64,000 bases of DNA from Planctomycetota bacterium (GCA_030605475.1 JAUWIG010000010.1:1-64000), one strand, 5' to 3'; shown: positions 17,270-26,531, numbered from the stretch's first letter. The notes: generated from the letters alone by a model not told the origin. Numbers and translations are program-made.

Positions 17270-19924
17270 TCACTCATTCACGCATTCACTCACTATCGTG
17301 CCGTCTTCATTGATGGAGACGGTAATAGCACCGTTTGTGGCTGTATAGAATGATTTCACCTCGTCTTTTCCCTCGTTTGTCTGTTGTCTTTGGTATTGCC
17401 TCTGGCTGCAACTACATATCAAAACATCCGCATCAAGCTTTTTCAGGAAATCGGCCTCTAACGTTCTGGCTGAGCCGTGATGTGGAAGGACTGCAATCTC
17501 GGGTTTAAGATTGGGAAAAAGGCGAAGAAGCTCTCTTTGTGCAAATTTCTCAATGTCTGAACACAAGAGTATTTCGGTCCCGGCAAATTCTATCAATGAA
17601 ACCACCGACTTGTCATTATCGCCCAGAGTCTCATCTTGACATATCTGTTTGCTTGGCCAGAGTATTTTTATCTTTGCGTTGCTGCTTAAATTTGATTCTT
17701 CTAAGGATTCTATTTTAACTCCCTTTTTACTTAGCGATGTTTTGAGGAATTTCGCTGGACCCCACTGGCTTGTTTGCCTGAAAAACGCGTCATTGGCGTA
17801 GGCACTTGCGACCTTGCAGTGCTCGGCAATCTCAGGTATTCCATTGATATGGTCTATATCATTATGGCTTATGATAATTGCATCAATTTTGTTTATTCCA
17901 TTGTAGTTTAGAAAAGGTATGACAATTCGTCTGCCGACATCACTTTTGTACAGTGAGCCCGTATCGAACAGAACATTGGCTTTGCCCGGAAGCTGGGCCA
18001 ATATTGCCTGCCCGTGGCCGACATCGAGAGTGGTTAAAACTAAATTGTCCCGATGTGTTCTCTGCCATTTCACAGCACCTAAGAAAACCACCATTGCCAA
18101 AACCATCGCTGTGCAGATGGCTTTTTTTATCAGGGGCCGCCGGAAGTAAGTAAAGGCAACAAAAAGAATAAAGCAATAATATAAAATTATTAGTGCAGGT
18201 GATACGTGGCCTATAAGTATTTGTGAAATATCCCAACTTGCAATATGCCAGCTTGCAATACGCTCTACAATCCAAATCAGCAAATCGGATAGGCCATTCA
18301 CTATTATCCCCAATACAGCCGCCGCACTTGGCAGCAGGAAAGATAGAATTATTTTCAAATACCCAAGAGCTAAAATCAACCCCACCAGCGGGAACATAGC
18401 CAACTTCCAGATACTTGTAAAGGGGTTAATCATGTAAAAATGATACAATACCAGACCGGCGCCACCCAGCCAGGCTGCAAAGCCTATAGAAAATAGTGTT
18501 ATTACTTTCGCTCCGAACATCTTTATTAGGCGAGTGACAAATGGGGTTTCTTCTGGTTTGTCTATCCAGAACCAATAATCAGTTTTGTCATAAATGAAGT
18601 TCTCGATTTTTTCCGTGAAGACCAGAATACCAAGCACCGATGCAAATGACAGTTGCCAGCCTGCCTCAAACAATCCCGTTGGCCTTATGAGTAGAAGAAT
18701 TATTGCCGCTAATGATAATGTGTTAAGGGGATTTGAACGCCGGCGGAAGAAAAACGATAGACAGAAAACAAAACATATAATAGCCGCCCTTAGTGTCGGC
18801 GCTCTCGGCGGGACAATCAGCAAAAAGATGACTATCGCAATTATACAAATAGCCGCCCGGGCGCGTTTCAGCAACCCTGCTGTTTTGCACAGCCACCAGA
18901 TAATCCACGCTAAAGTTCCCAGGTGCAGTCCGGAAAGACTGATAAAGTGCAGCAGACCCGTTTTGCGAAATGCCCTGTGGGTGCTGCTGTCGATATTTGC
19001 TCTATAGCCCAGCAGCAACGCTTGCAGCAGCCCCTCGCTCTGGTTTTCCGGAAACGGGCCACCCAGCAGAGCTTGTGTAGCTGCATTTTTGAACCTGCTT
19101 TTGAATTTTGTAAAGATACCTACAGGCTTACTTTCCAACAGTTTAATGCCGTCTCGTGATTGTATAGAAGCTGCGATAAAAACATTTTTCCTCGCTAAAT
19201 ACTTGGCTATGTCGAATTGGCCCGGATTAGTGGCTTCTTTGAATCTATCCAGCCAGCAGTATGCCTGAATGTGGTCGCCTGCTTTGGCGTCCAGCACCGG
19301 CTCGGCAACCCGTACTCGTACAGTTCCGCTCACTTTTGCCCAGTTCGCCCCGTTAGAAGTCCTTATCGAAGATGAGCCGGTCTCGCCTGGCAGCTTACTT
19401 CTAACGTGGCCAGTCGTTTTTACTTCGTTGAGCTTGAGATAGAAACTGCTGCTTGGGTCGGTAAATTGGAACTTTGCGAATTGCCATTGCTGATTTCTGT
19501 TAATATACGGCTCGGTTGAAATCGTGCCGCGAATTGTTGCTAATTTGCGCTCATTGGTGACGAAATTGCGGATGTCGTTAGGTTTGGGCTGATGGAAGCT
19601 TGTCAGCCGAATCGCACCGAGGCAGGCAGAGCAGGCCAGAGCCAGATATGCTGTGGCGTATTGGTGATTGGTAATTGGTGATTGGTAATTAGTGGAAGAA
19701 GACTGTTGGATGATAAAGAAGAAAACGGTTGCTGCTGTAAGCAGGGCAAGTAGTATTAACCAGATTGAGACTGATAAGTCGAATGTGTTTTGTATAACAA
19801 TTCCTACTATCAAACCTACCGCAACAAAGAGTAAGGGACAAGTCTGTATAATTCGCTTGTGAAAATCTTTCCCCCCGGCTAATTGTTTGTCTATTACTTC
19901 TAATTTTCGCTGTATGACGTCCAT
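17270..19924 (-). CDS. comEC: DNA internalization competence protein ComEC/Rec2
   Basis: The 884-residue inner-membrane protein carries transmembrane helices and the DUF4131 region N-terminally, the ComEC channel domain with LLHFISLSGLHLGTLAWIIW (as LHFISLSGLHLG) in mid-protein, and a C-terminal metallo-beta-lactamase domain (LDVGHGQAILAQLPG, ISHNDIDHINGI, VLPHHGSA). It moves single-stranded DNA across the inner membrane. Two repeat-derived in-frame insertions are visible: SSSTNYQSPITNHQYAT near residue 85 and HVRSKLPGETGSSSIRTS near residue 175. The last residues (SECVNE) are coded by a CACTCATT-type simple repeat at 17262-17296, so the native C-terminus may differ. Confidence 0.95.
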   Translation of the reverse strand: MDVIQRKLEVIDKQLAGGKDFHKRIIQTCPLLFVAVGLIVGIVIQNTFDLSVSIWLILLALLTAATVFFFIIQQSSSTNYQSPITNHQYATAYLALACSACLGAIRLTSFHQPKPNDIRNFVTNERKLATIRGTISTEPYINRNQQWQFAKFQFTDPSSSFYLKLNEVKTTGHVRSKLPGETGSSSIRTSNGANWAKVSGTVRVRVAEPVLDAKAGDHIQAYCWLDRFKEATNPGQFDIAKYLARKNVFIAASIQSRDGIKLLESKPVGIFTKFKSRFKNAATQALLGGPFPENQSEGLLQALLLGYRANIDSSTHRAFRKTGLLHFISLSGLHLGTLAWIIWWLCKTAGLLKRARAAICIIAIVIFLLIVPPRAPTLRAAIICFVFCLSFFFRRRSNPLNTLSLAAIILLLIRPTGLFEAGWQLSFASVLGILVFTEKIENFIYDKTDYWFWIDKPEETPFVTRLIKMFGAKVITLFSIGFAAWLGGAGLVLYHFYMINPFTSIWKLAMFPLVGLILALGYLKIILSFLLPSAAAVLGIIVNGLSDLLIWIVERIASWHIASWDISQILIGHVSPALIILYYCFILFVAFTYFRRPLIKKAICTAMVLAMVVFLGAVKWQRTHRDNLVLTTLDVGHGQAILAQLPGKANVLFDTGSLYKSDVGRRIVIPFLNYNGINKIDAIIISHNDIDHINGIPEIAEHCKVASAYANDAFFRQTSQWGPAKFLKTSLSKKGVKIESLEESNLSSNAKIKILWPSKQICQDETLGDNDKSVVSLIEFAGTEILLCSDIEKFAQRELLRLFPNLKPEIAVLPHHGSARTLEADFLKKLDADVLICSCSQRQYQRQQTNEGKDEVKSFYTATNGAITVSINEDGTIVSECVNE
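19348..19410 (-). repeat. 60-bp palindromic repeat inside comEC
   Basis: CCCCGTTAGAAGTC (19348-19361) and ACTTCTAACGTGGC (19397-19410) are inverted ends. The element is in frame and codes for about 21 residues of ComEC. Same end motif as elements at 16488-16552 and 23698-23757. Confidence 0.8.
19660..19693 (-). repeat. Low-complexity repeat inside comEC
   Basis: ATTGGTGATTGGTAATT occurs twice in tandem, followed by AGTGG. In the comEC frame it reads TNYQSPITNHQY. Similar TTGGTTAATTAGTGATTGG sequence is intergenic at 5339-5357. Confidence 0.75.
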
Positions 19925-20148
19925 CAGGCAAACAAGGTACAGGGACGGAATGAAAGAGACAAGAATTATTTAGGCCGGTTTAACCCCGCTCTCCGTCAGG
20001 GGTCCCAAGAACAAACGCCGTTGGGGATTTTCAAATTGTAAATTTCCGGCTTGTGTTTGGTGAGAATTGGGGGCAAGTGTGCCGTCAAATACGGTGGGAG
20101 TTATGCTTTGATACGATCCCAAATGAGTTAAGATATCTGGCTATATTA

Positions 20149-21327
20149 TTATCTTGAAGGGTCGGTTTGTAAATTATTGTGTATTAGGTTCTCTTCTAGC
20201 TGTTTCAATTTACTATCTTGATGTTGTATCATAATTTTCATTTCATCAATCGTATTTGCCTGTTTGGCAATCTGTGCTTTAAGATTTTCATTTTCCGCTT
20301 TTAGCAATTCATTCATAACGGCATCATTGAAATCTATCCGATCTATGGTTTTATCATTAGCCATGGTAATACTATTATTTATGTCCGTTAACTTTTCTGC
20401 CAGCAAGTTAACGTTCTTTTGGGTTTCAAGACGTTGCCTATTGTCAATACTGTTAGAACGTAAAATTGAATAAATAAAAACAGATAGGTTTATTATGGTC
20501 AAAAGGATTATAGCAAGAGCTATGATGATGTTCTTCTTCGAGAGTTTCGTTGACTTGTCACTTGATGATTTTATCTCCGCGGCAATTCCTGTCTGAATTT
20601 TATTGGCTTCAATCATGAACTCAGTAGTTTGAGCAGATATATCGATTAACTTGTCGAGTCGTTCGGCTAATTCATTAAAAGGTTCTAGCCTTCCTTTTTG
20701 TATCTCTGACCAATCAATGTTAGGAAACCGCGGTACAATCGGCTCTATTGACGCTGATTGCACAGACCGAATACTTTCCATCGTTTTTTTGAGAGAGTCG
20801 CCCCATGATAATGTATTTTTAATGCTATCTCTCATAGCAGTCGAAAAGTTTTTAAGGTCTAATATTGGGCTTAACATTCCCTTAATTCGTTTCCCTTGTT
20901 CTTCTTCCTCTTTTATAGACAACCTTGTTAAATATTGTGTGTAGCTTTCGTTCTTATGTCTAGGATATTGTATTTCACCGTATTCTATATAATGTACTTT
21001 TTCGCCTTTATCGTTTTGCTTCGTCTTCCACAGAGATTCCTTGAACAAGTATTCGTTATGCTCAACGTATAGTTTTGCAATCGCTTCTAGATCGCCCTCT
21101 GTTAGAGAAGATATATCGGCATCGGTTAAGGGCTTATATTTGCCATCCTTTAAGGATTGTTTTAGAATGCGGCGGGCCAGCTTTCTTACAAAATCCGCAG
21201 GATTACATTTGCTTATTGGTTTGCCTAACTCTTTGCGCAATTCTATTTGGTCTCGGATCGAAAGACCGAATACGCATAGATCGCCGATTAACGTATGAAT
21301 ACAGCCACATGGTTCTAGCACGCGCAT
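20149..21327 (-). CDS. Hypothetical membrane protein with coiled coil
   Basis: The 392-residue protein is of no family I recognise. An N-terminal soluble part of about 270 residues (starting MRVLEPCGCIHTLIGDLCVF) is followed by one transmembrane segment (IIIALAIILLTIINLSVFIY) and a C-terminal coiled coil of about 90 residues. Base use is AT-rich relative to comEC and it stands alone between noncoding stretches, so it is probably accessory. Flanking gaps 19925-20148 and 21328-21519 contain no genes; the former has a short stem TCCCAAGAAC/GTTGGGGA near 20003-20027. Confidence 0.7.
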   Translation of the reverse strand: MRVLEPCGCIHTLIGDLCVFGLSIRDQIELRKELGKPISKCNPADFVRKLARRILKQSLKDGKYKPLTDADISSLTEGDLEAIAKLYVEHNEYLFKESLWKTKQNDKGEKVHYIEYGEIQYPRHKNESYTQYLTRLSIKEEEEQGKRIKGMLSPILDLKNFSTAMRDSIKNTLSWGDSLKKTMESIRSVQSASIEPIVPRFPNIDWSEIQKGRLEPFNELAERLDKLIDISAQTTEFMIEANKIQTGIAAEIKSSSDKSTKLSKKNIIIALAIILLTIINLSVFIYSILRSNSIDNRQRLETQKNVNLLAEKLTDINNSITMANDKTIDRIDFNDAVMNELLKAENENLKAQIAKQANTIDEMKIMIQHQDSKLKQLEENLIHNNLQTDPSR

Positions 21328-21519
21328 CCTTCTACCTACTCCCGCAAGGTTATAAGTTGTATTAAAACAATAGGATTATACCCACGCGGATTTTATTGTA
21401 GTTTAACGAGATTAGCTCTTTTTGGCAATGTTCTTGTAAATTATCAGGCGGGGCAATTTATCTTGCCTTTGGTGAGAATTGGGGGGATAAATTTGTTCTT
21501 GGGAGCTATGAAATAAGAA

Positions 21520-22209
21520 TTAGCGGGAAGGACTTTCCATTTTTCTTAATATGTTTTTTTCATGTTCTTTAATATAATCACGCCATTTATAATCATTTTT
21601 GATGCTGACAGCTCCATGTTTTTTAGCCCATTCTACAAATCCATCGGGAGGATTTTTAACGCCATAAATATTTGAAGATACTATGCCCTTCATCCTTCTC
21701 CAGTTCTTAATTTCTTTTAGGTTCGCATTGCGAAGATCCGACCATGCAAATACTGCCTCTGCAAGATTTGCCCCTTTGAGATTTGCCCCTCTGAGGTTGG
21801 TTTCTCCAAAAAATGCCCCAGCGCAATTTGCGTCTGCGAAATATACTCCTGCAAGATTGGCTTGGAAGATGCTGGCCCCTGTAAGGTTAGCTTCATAAAG
21901 ACTGGCACCCCTCCTTAAGTGCATATGAGTTAGATAAGCATTAGATAGGTCAACACCAGCTAAAGAAACATTGTCATTAGCTAAATCTTGTAGAGCATCT
22001 ATTCTTCCACCATTGCAAAAGCTGCCTTTCGCTGTATTGATTACTTGCCAAGCTTGATAGTGTTTAGTTTTTTTCCTGTCATCGGCCTCTGTGAAATAGA
22101 GTATTACTCCGACAATAATGGCACAGTGTCCCATGCACGCCAATATTCTGATAACCGGCCAATTTTCTAACCAATTCGCAAACGCATCCAAAGTTTTCTT
22201 ATGTTTCAT
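21520..22209 (-). CDS. Pentapeptide-repeat membrane protein
   Basis: The 229-residue protein has one transmembrane segment (about 19-40, VIRILACMGHCAIIVGVILYF), then from about residue 80 a run of A(D/N)LxG-type pentapeptides (for example ANLTGASIFQANLAG and TNLRGANLKGANLAEAVF), giving a short right-handed quadrilateral helix, then a charged tail. Function of such proteins varies and cannot be read here. AT-rich, accessory position. The next gene upstream on this strand is a HEPN remnant. Confidence 0.82.
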   Translation of the reverse strand: MKHKKTLDAFANWLENWPVIRILACMGHCAIIVGVILYFTEADDRKKTKHYQAWQVINTAKGSFCNGGRIDALQDLANDNVSLAGVDLSNAYLTHMHLRRGASLYEANLTGASIFQANLAGVYFADANCAGAFFGETNLRGANLKGANLAEAVFAWSDLRNANLKEIKNWRRMKGIVSSNIYGVKNPPDGFVEWAKKHGAVSIKNDYKWRDYIKEHEKNILRKMESPSR

Positions 22210-22246
22210 ATTTTACCTGGCTATTACTATATATCATCACGTAATT

Positions 22247-22432
22247 TCAAGTAAATGACTCTGTTTTTTCATGGCATATCCGTTTGGTCAATCGCCGTAG
22301 TACCTTTACTCGTTCGGCAAGGTATTCGAGTTGTTTTTTGGTGATTTTGTAGTCCTTCTTGTAGCGGGCGTCGATATAGGCCTTTCTCAATAGTTTAAAA
22401 GCTTTTGGCAGATGTGAAAACCTCTTTTTCAT
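22247..22432 (-). pseudogene. C-terminal remnant of a HEPN protein
   Basis: The 61-residue frame contains LLRKAYIDARYKKDYKITKKQ and LEYLAERVKVLRRLTKRIC (each read separately), which I recognise as the C-terminal end of HEPN-domain proteins usually joined to or paired with nucleotidyltransferases; the motif RYKKDY carries conserved basic residues. The N-terminal two thirds are missing. Immediately upstream (22440 onward) is dispersed repeat copy B, suggesting the repeat replaced the rest of the gene. Translation of the fragment is possible but doubtful. Confidence 0.6.
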
Positions 22433-22539
22433 AGGACAATATTATTGCCAGTTATAACCATAGAGTAAAGGGGAAATTTGCGAGTTGCTGTCGGAGGCCG
22501 TGAGTTCGGGGAAAATCGATCAAAAGCGTAGCTACCCCG

Positions 22540-22990
22540 AAACCAAAAACGACTAATTTCAAAATTTTTTTACTCCTCTCCATATAAGTATTTACAAGCT
22601 TTTCGCTCCCGAAAAATACTCGATTTTTCGGCAAAAACGCGCAGGTTTGCCCTACTAAGGGGAACGCCTGCCCTGTGGGATGCTTGCCCTATGAGATGTG
22701 AAACTATCTCTTCGGGGCGACGTTTGCTATCCCATCGGGGTCTTTTCTCTAAACGCCCTTTGACAAGTTCATATTGTTTACCCGCCACTCCGTTTGGCGG
22801 GGCGGAAACTCAATCAATCAAAAATAACAAATTATGCGAAACAAACCCAATTTCCGAAATGCCTAAAATGGCTGTAACCTTAGTAATAACAATGACTAAT
22901 GACAAAAAACAACGAACTATGAACTATTCAAAACAAACCCAATCAAACCCAATCTTGTCCCGAGCGCAGTCGAGGGATCTATTAAAACAA
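22540..22990 (+). repeat. Dispersed ~400-bp intergenic repeat, copy B
   Basis: The left block 22558-22660 (TTTCAAAATTTTTTTACTCC through GCGCAGGTTTGCCCTA) aligns with copy A 2260-2345. The right block starts AAATTATGCGAAACAAACCC (22828) and runs through a Gln/Thr/Asn/Pro-coding string to CTTGTCCCGAGCGCAGTCGA near 22959-22980. A CGACGAGTCACGAGCGACC cluster follows (23019-23037). The rest of 22433-23091 holds no gene. Confidence 0.72.
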
Positions 22991-23091
22991 TTATCGGCCT
23001 TGCCGGACTCAAACTGCCAGCGACGAGTCACGAGCGACCAGCAACTATGTTCTCCTTCCCGCTCATATATGGCCGGGAAGAACAATTTGGG

Positions 23092-23520
23092 TTATTCATT
23101 GTTTGTATTTTTCTGCAGTTTAGTTTGATTCGGTATGTCTCTAACATTAAAAGGTAAAGAACCCTCTATCTTATTATCAATGGCCAGGTCAATTCTATAT
23201 TGCCCATATTTTTCAAACTTTAGTCCTTGAATATTTAGAACAATATTAGTAACTGTCGAATCCACATCATCCCCAATGCTTACATTCACATTACCATCCA
23301 ACTTAGGGCCTATTGATTTACCATCTTCATCAATTATGAGGATTCTTATTGGATGGTTGCCTTCTTCAACCTTTTCAAATCGTATTCTTGCTGCAACAGC
23401 ACAGGCCGGGTGCACAATAGGCACTTTCTTAGCGTAAATATTATCGAAAGCCCCTAAAATATTTAATTTGCCCTGTTGTTCGGTTGCGGCATCACATAAT
23501 AAAAAAGCTTCAATATTCAT
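23092..23520 (-). CDS. DUF6941 family protein
   Basis: The protein has 142 residues from the ATG at 23520, which has AAAGGAAAG upstream; an earlier in-frame start lacks this. The N-terminus MNIEAFLLCDAATEQQGKLN and the following ILGAFDNI are typical of the DUF6941 family, beta-sandwich-like proteins of unknown function found mostly in planctomycetes and other bacteria. No signal peptide. It stands alone between repeat copy B and serS. Confidence 0.8.
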   Translation of the reverse strand: MNIEAFLLCDAATEQQGKLNILGAFDNIYAKKVPIVHPACAVAARIRFEKVEEGNHPIRILIIDEDGKSIGPKLDGNVNVSIGDDVDSTVTNIVLNIQGLKFEKYGQYRIDLAIDNKIEGSLPFNVRDIPNQTKLQKNTNNE

Positions 23521-23697
23521 TTTTCTTTCCTTTGATAATATTTTGTTTATCTGGTGCAATTTTGAACCATTCTGCTAAAGCGGTGAGGCATTTCCACTGA
23601 CGTGATTTGCAATTATAATCCTTCCGCCAAAAATTACAAGATTTAATTCGCGGCTCGACCTACTATTCACGCTTCGCTATTCGCTCTTTGCCTCCCA

Positions 23698-23757
23698 CCC
23701 CGTTAGAAATCTTAGCTTCTTGGCCTCTATTTTTTTGTTATGCGGTCTCTAACGGGG
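23698..23757 (-). repeat. 60-bp palindromic repeat at the 3' end of serS
   Basis: CCCCGTTAGAAATC (23698-23711) and GGTCTCTAACGGGG (23744-23757) are inverted ends. The last ten serS codons (CPVRDRITKK) and its stop are inside the element, so the element supplied the present end of the protein. Confidence 0.78.
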
Positions 23758-25022
23758 CAAATATACTTTCGCAGCACTTTCGGTATCGTTATCGAGCCAT
23801 CGGCGTTCTGGTAAAGCTCCAGGATGGGGATGAGTATTCGAGGGCTTGCGATTACGGTGTTGTTTAAGGTATGGCAAAAATTGATTCTCGATTCTCGATT
23901 CTTGATTCTCGACTTTTTTTCTCTGTAGCGAAGGTTTAATCTTCTGGCCTGGAAGTCGTAGAATTTACTTGCGCTGTGGGTTTCGCAGTAATTGTTTCTT
24001 GAGGGCATCCAGGCCTCTATGTCGAATTTTTTGGCCTGGCCTCTGCCTAAATCGCCGGTGCAGACATTGGCAACGCGGTAGGGCAGCTCCAGGGCCTGCA
24101 TTACGGCCTCGGCATTGGCCAGAATTTCTTCGTGGAATTTTCTGCTCTGCTCTATACTGTTTTCACAGATAACGACCTGCTCGACCTTGTCGAACTGATG
24201 GATTCTGTAAAGGCCGTAAGTGTCTTTGCCTGCGGCGCCGGCCTCGCGCCTGAAACAGCTCGACAGCGCCACGTATTTTAACGGCAATTCTTCCCCTTTT
24301 AATATCTCCCCCATATGATAGGCCGTCAGCGGCACCTCAGACGTCCCCACTAAGCTCAGGTCATCTCTTTCCATCCGGTAAGTCTGGTCTTCTGCGCCAG
24401 GGAACCAGCCGGTCCCTTGCATCACATCGTCTCTGGCAAGAAGCGGCACCGACAATGGCGTATAACCTTTCTGAACCATATAATCCATTGCAAACTGCAG
24501 AACCGCCTGGTGCAGCAGGGCACCATCACCTTTTAGAAAGTAGTTCCTCGTCCCTGCTAATTTGACGCCCCGCTCGATATCTATAATATCCAAAGCCAGG
24601 CCCAATTGTACGTGGTCTTTTGGCTCGAAGTCGAATTTTCTTATTTTGCCTTCTTTTCGTATTTCAACATTTTCCGTATCGTCTTTACCCAAAGGTACAT
24701 CTTCATCAGCGGGCTGAGGTACTTGTAACATAAGTTTGTCAAACTTTGATTGGTCCCTTTTAACATCCTTGTTCCAAGCAGCCTCATCCATTTTCCAACT
24801 TGCTAATAGTTCTAGTTTAGCTTGTTTTTCATCTCCCGAAAGTTTAGGAATTTCTTTGCCAATTTGGTTTTTGTTAGTGGCAACCACCTGAAGCTGCTGT
24901 TTTAGCCGTTTCAATGCTTTGTCTAGTTTCAGCAAATCATCAATTTTCACATTGAAGTGTTTGTCCTTAGCGGCTTTTTCGAACTTTTGCGGATTCTCTC
25001 GAATTTCTTTAATGTCAATCAT
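23727..25022 (-). CDS. serS: Seryl-tRNA synthetase
   Basis: The 431-residue class II synthetase charges tRNA-Ser. An N-terminal coiled-coil arm (about 30-110) is followed by motif 2 (CFRREAGAAGKDTYGLYRIHQ, seen as CFRREAG and GLYRIHQF) and motif 3 (NNTVIASPRILIPILELYQN region). Two oddities stem from repeats: KKSRIKNRESRI inserted between the conserved NLRYR and FCHTLNN, encoded by GATTCTCGATTCTCGATTC-type repeats, and a C-terminus coded by a palindromic element. Both lie in regions tolerant to change. Upstream it is followed by a TTTAGTCGTTAGTA-type cluster and then the ketosynthase operon. Confidence 0.95.
   Translation of the reverse strand: MIDIKEIRENPQKFEKAAKDKHFNVKIDDLLKLDKALKRLKQQLQVVATNKNQIGKEIPKLSGDEKQAKLELLASWKMDEAAWNKDVKRDQSKFDKLMLQVPQPADEDVPLGKDDTENVEIRKEGKIRKFDFEPKDHVQLGLALDIIDIERGVKLAGTRNYFLKGDGALLHQAVLQFAMDYMVQKGYTPLSVPLLARDDVMQGTGWFPGAEDQTYRMERDDLSLVGTSEVPLTAYHMGEILKGEELPLKYVALSSCFRREAGAAGKDTYGLYRIHQFDKVEQVVICENSIEQSRKFHEEILANAEAVMQALELPYRVANVCTGDLGRGQAKKFDIEAWMPSRNNYCETHSASKFYDFQARRLNLRYREKKSRIKNRESRINFCHTLNNTVIASPRILIPILELYQNADGSITIPKVLRKYICPVRDRITKK
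23881..23912 (-). repeat. Low-complexity repeat inside serS
   Basis: TTGATTCTCGATTCTCGATT followed by CTTGATTCTCGA: a GATTCTC unit repeated four times with one variant. In frame within serS, adding about twelve Arg/Lys/Ser/Asn/Ile residues. Confidence 0.8.
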
Positions 25023-25090
25023 TGTTTAGTCGTTAGTATTTAGTCGTTAGTATTTAGTCATTAGTATTTAGTTGTTAGCATTTAGTTTTT
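25023..25090. repeat. Low-complexity cluster upstream of serS
   Basis: AGTCGTTAGTATTTAGTC-type units occur four to five times. This is the space where serS promoter or ribosome site would be expected; no clear one is seen. A related AAATACTATTCACTAAATAC cluster lies at 25177-25200 at the fabF stop. Confidence 0.65.
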
Positions 25091-25194
25091 TGATTAAGCC
25101 CATCGTCATCTTGCTGATTTACTTTGGCAGTTGTTTTTAGGGTCATCAGAATTTGCTGGTATTTTTCTAAATACAAAATACTATTCACTAAATA

Positions 25195-26499
25195 CTATTC
25201 ATATCTTTTCACAATTACCACATTATTTTGTCCGCCGAATCCGAAAGATTCGTTCATTACAACGTCAACCTGCATTTTTCTTGGCTCATTCGGTACGTAA
25301 TCCAAATCGAGCTGCGGGTCAGGGTCGTTTAGATTCGTTGTCGGCGGAACAATGTTATCCCGTATCGCCAGAATGCACGTAATCAATTCCGCTGCACCGG
25401 CGGCCCCGATTAAGTGTCCGAACATACTCTTGACACTGTTGGCAGGTGTGTTTTTTGCCTCTTCTTTGAAGACCGCCTTGATGGCCCTGGTTTCTATCGA
25501 GTCGTTCTCAACTGTACTTGTGCCGTGCGTGTTTATGTGGTCTATGTCTTTGTAGCTAATGCCTGCATCGACTAACGCGGCGGTCATTGCTGCAATCGCA
25601 CCTCTGCCTTCCTCGTGCATATCGGTAACTCTGAATGCGTCGGAGCTACTGCCGTAGCCGATAACCTCAGCTAAGATTGGCACCCCTCTTTTTTTTGCTG
25701 AGCTCAGGGATTCGAGAATTAGTATCGCTGCCCCTTCACCGAGGATGAAGCCGTCTCTGCTGGCTGAGAATGGCCTTGAAGCCGTTTCGGGGCTGTCATT
25801 TCTCGTCGACAGGGCGGTAAGACGGTTAAAGCCCATAACGCCTAATGGGTGTATCATTGAATGCGCACCGCCTGCAATCATTACGTCTGCATCGCCCTTG
25901 CGAATTAGCATCATCGCTTCGCCGACGGCCTGAGTGCTGGCAGCGCAGGCGGTGAGACAGCTTCTTGTCGGCCCGCGAGCGCCGGTGAGCATTGCGATGT
26001 GAGCGGCCGGCATATTCGGTTCCTGCTCAAGCTCACGCGCCGGGTCCATCTGCCCGAACGCTACCTCCGCCCACCGCCCCCAGTCCATTTCGCCGGCCTC
26101 TGCGTCCCACGCTTTCACCAAGGCGGCGAAAAATACATCATTGTCAACGGAGCCCTCGCCCGCTCCCAGATAAATTCCTAATCTGCTGCGGTCTATTCCG
26201 TCAGCCGGCTGGTCGGTTTCGATATTAATCCTCGCTTGCTCGCAGGCCTGAGCCGTTGCACCAATAGCGAACCCGGAGCCCCGATTGCTGTCTTTGTGCA
26301 GTTGTGGTTTTTTTGTGTATTCTGCAGGGTCGTAGTTTTTAACTTCGGCGCTGAAGTCGGAAGCGAATGTCGAGGCATCGAAAATAGTGGTTTTGGCCAT
26401 TCCACTTTTGCCTGTTAGCATCGCCTGCCAGAGTGTCTCTACATCGTGTCCCAGAGGACAGACAAGACCCATTCCGGTTATTAGTACTCTTTCGGCCAT
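25195..26499 (-). CDS. fabF: Beta-ketoacyl-ACP synthase II type (catalytic ketosynthase)
   Basis: The 434-residue thiolase-fold condensing enzyme has a complete Cys-His-His set: Cys in CLTACAASTQAV, His in NTHGTSTVEND, His in KSMFGHLIGAAGA. It would extend an acyl chain on ACP with malonyl-ACP. It is the last gene of a run dehydratase-ACP-dehydratase-KS-like-(element)-KS. With the preceding catalytically incomplete ketosynthase it may form a KS-alpha/KS-beta heterodimer as in type II polyketide or aryl-polyene systems; housekeeping FabF is the alternative. No ribosome site is seen next to the start, where the 478-bp element lies 32 bp upstream. Confidence 0.9.
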   Translation of the reverse strand: MAERVLITGMGLVCPLGHDVETLWQAMLTGKSGMAKTTIFDASTFASDFSAEVKNYDPAEYTKKPQLHKDSNRGSGFAIGATAQACEQARINIETDQPADGIDRSRLGIYLGAGEGSVDNDVFFAALVKAWDAEAGEMDWGRWAEVAFGQMDPARELEQEPNMPAAHIAMLTGARGPTRSCLTACAASTQAVGEAMMLIRKGDADVMIAGGAHSMIHPLGVMGFNRLTALSTRNDSPETASRPFSASRDGFILGEGAAILILESLSSAKKRGVPILAEVIGYGSSSDAFRVTDMHEEGRGAIAAMTAALVDAGISYKDIDHINTHGTSTVENDSIETRAIKAVFKEEAKNTPANSVKSMFGHLIGAAGAAELITCILAIRDNIVPPTTNLNDPDPQLDLDYVPNEPRKMQVDVVMNESFGFGGQNNVVIVKRYE

Positions 26500-26531
26500 T
26501 ATTTAATCTTTAGAATCATTTCGCTTAAAAC

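Noticed and set aside
22691-23128. 145-codon frame
   Set aside because: It is repeat copy B plus low-complexity sequence.
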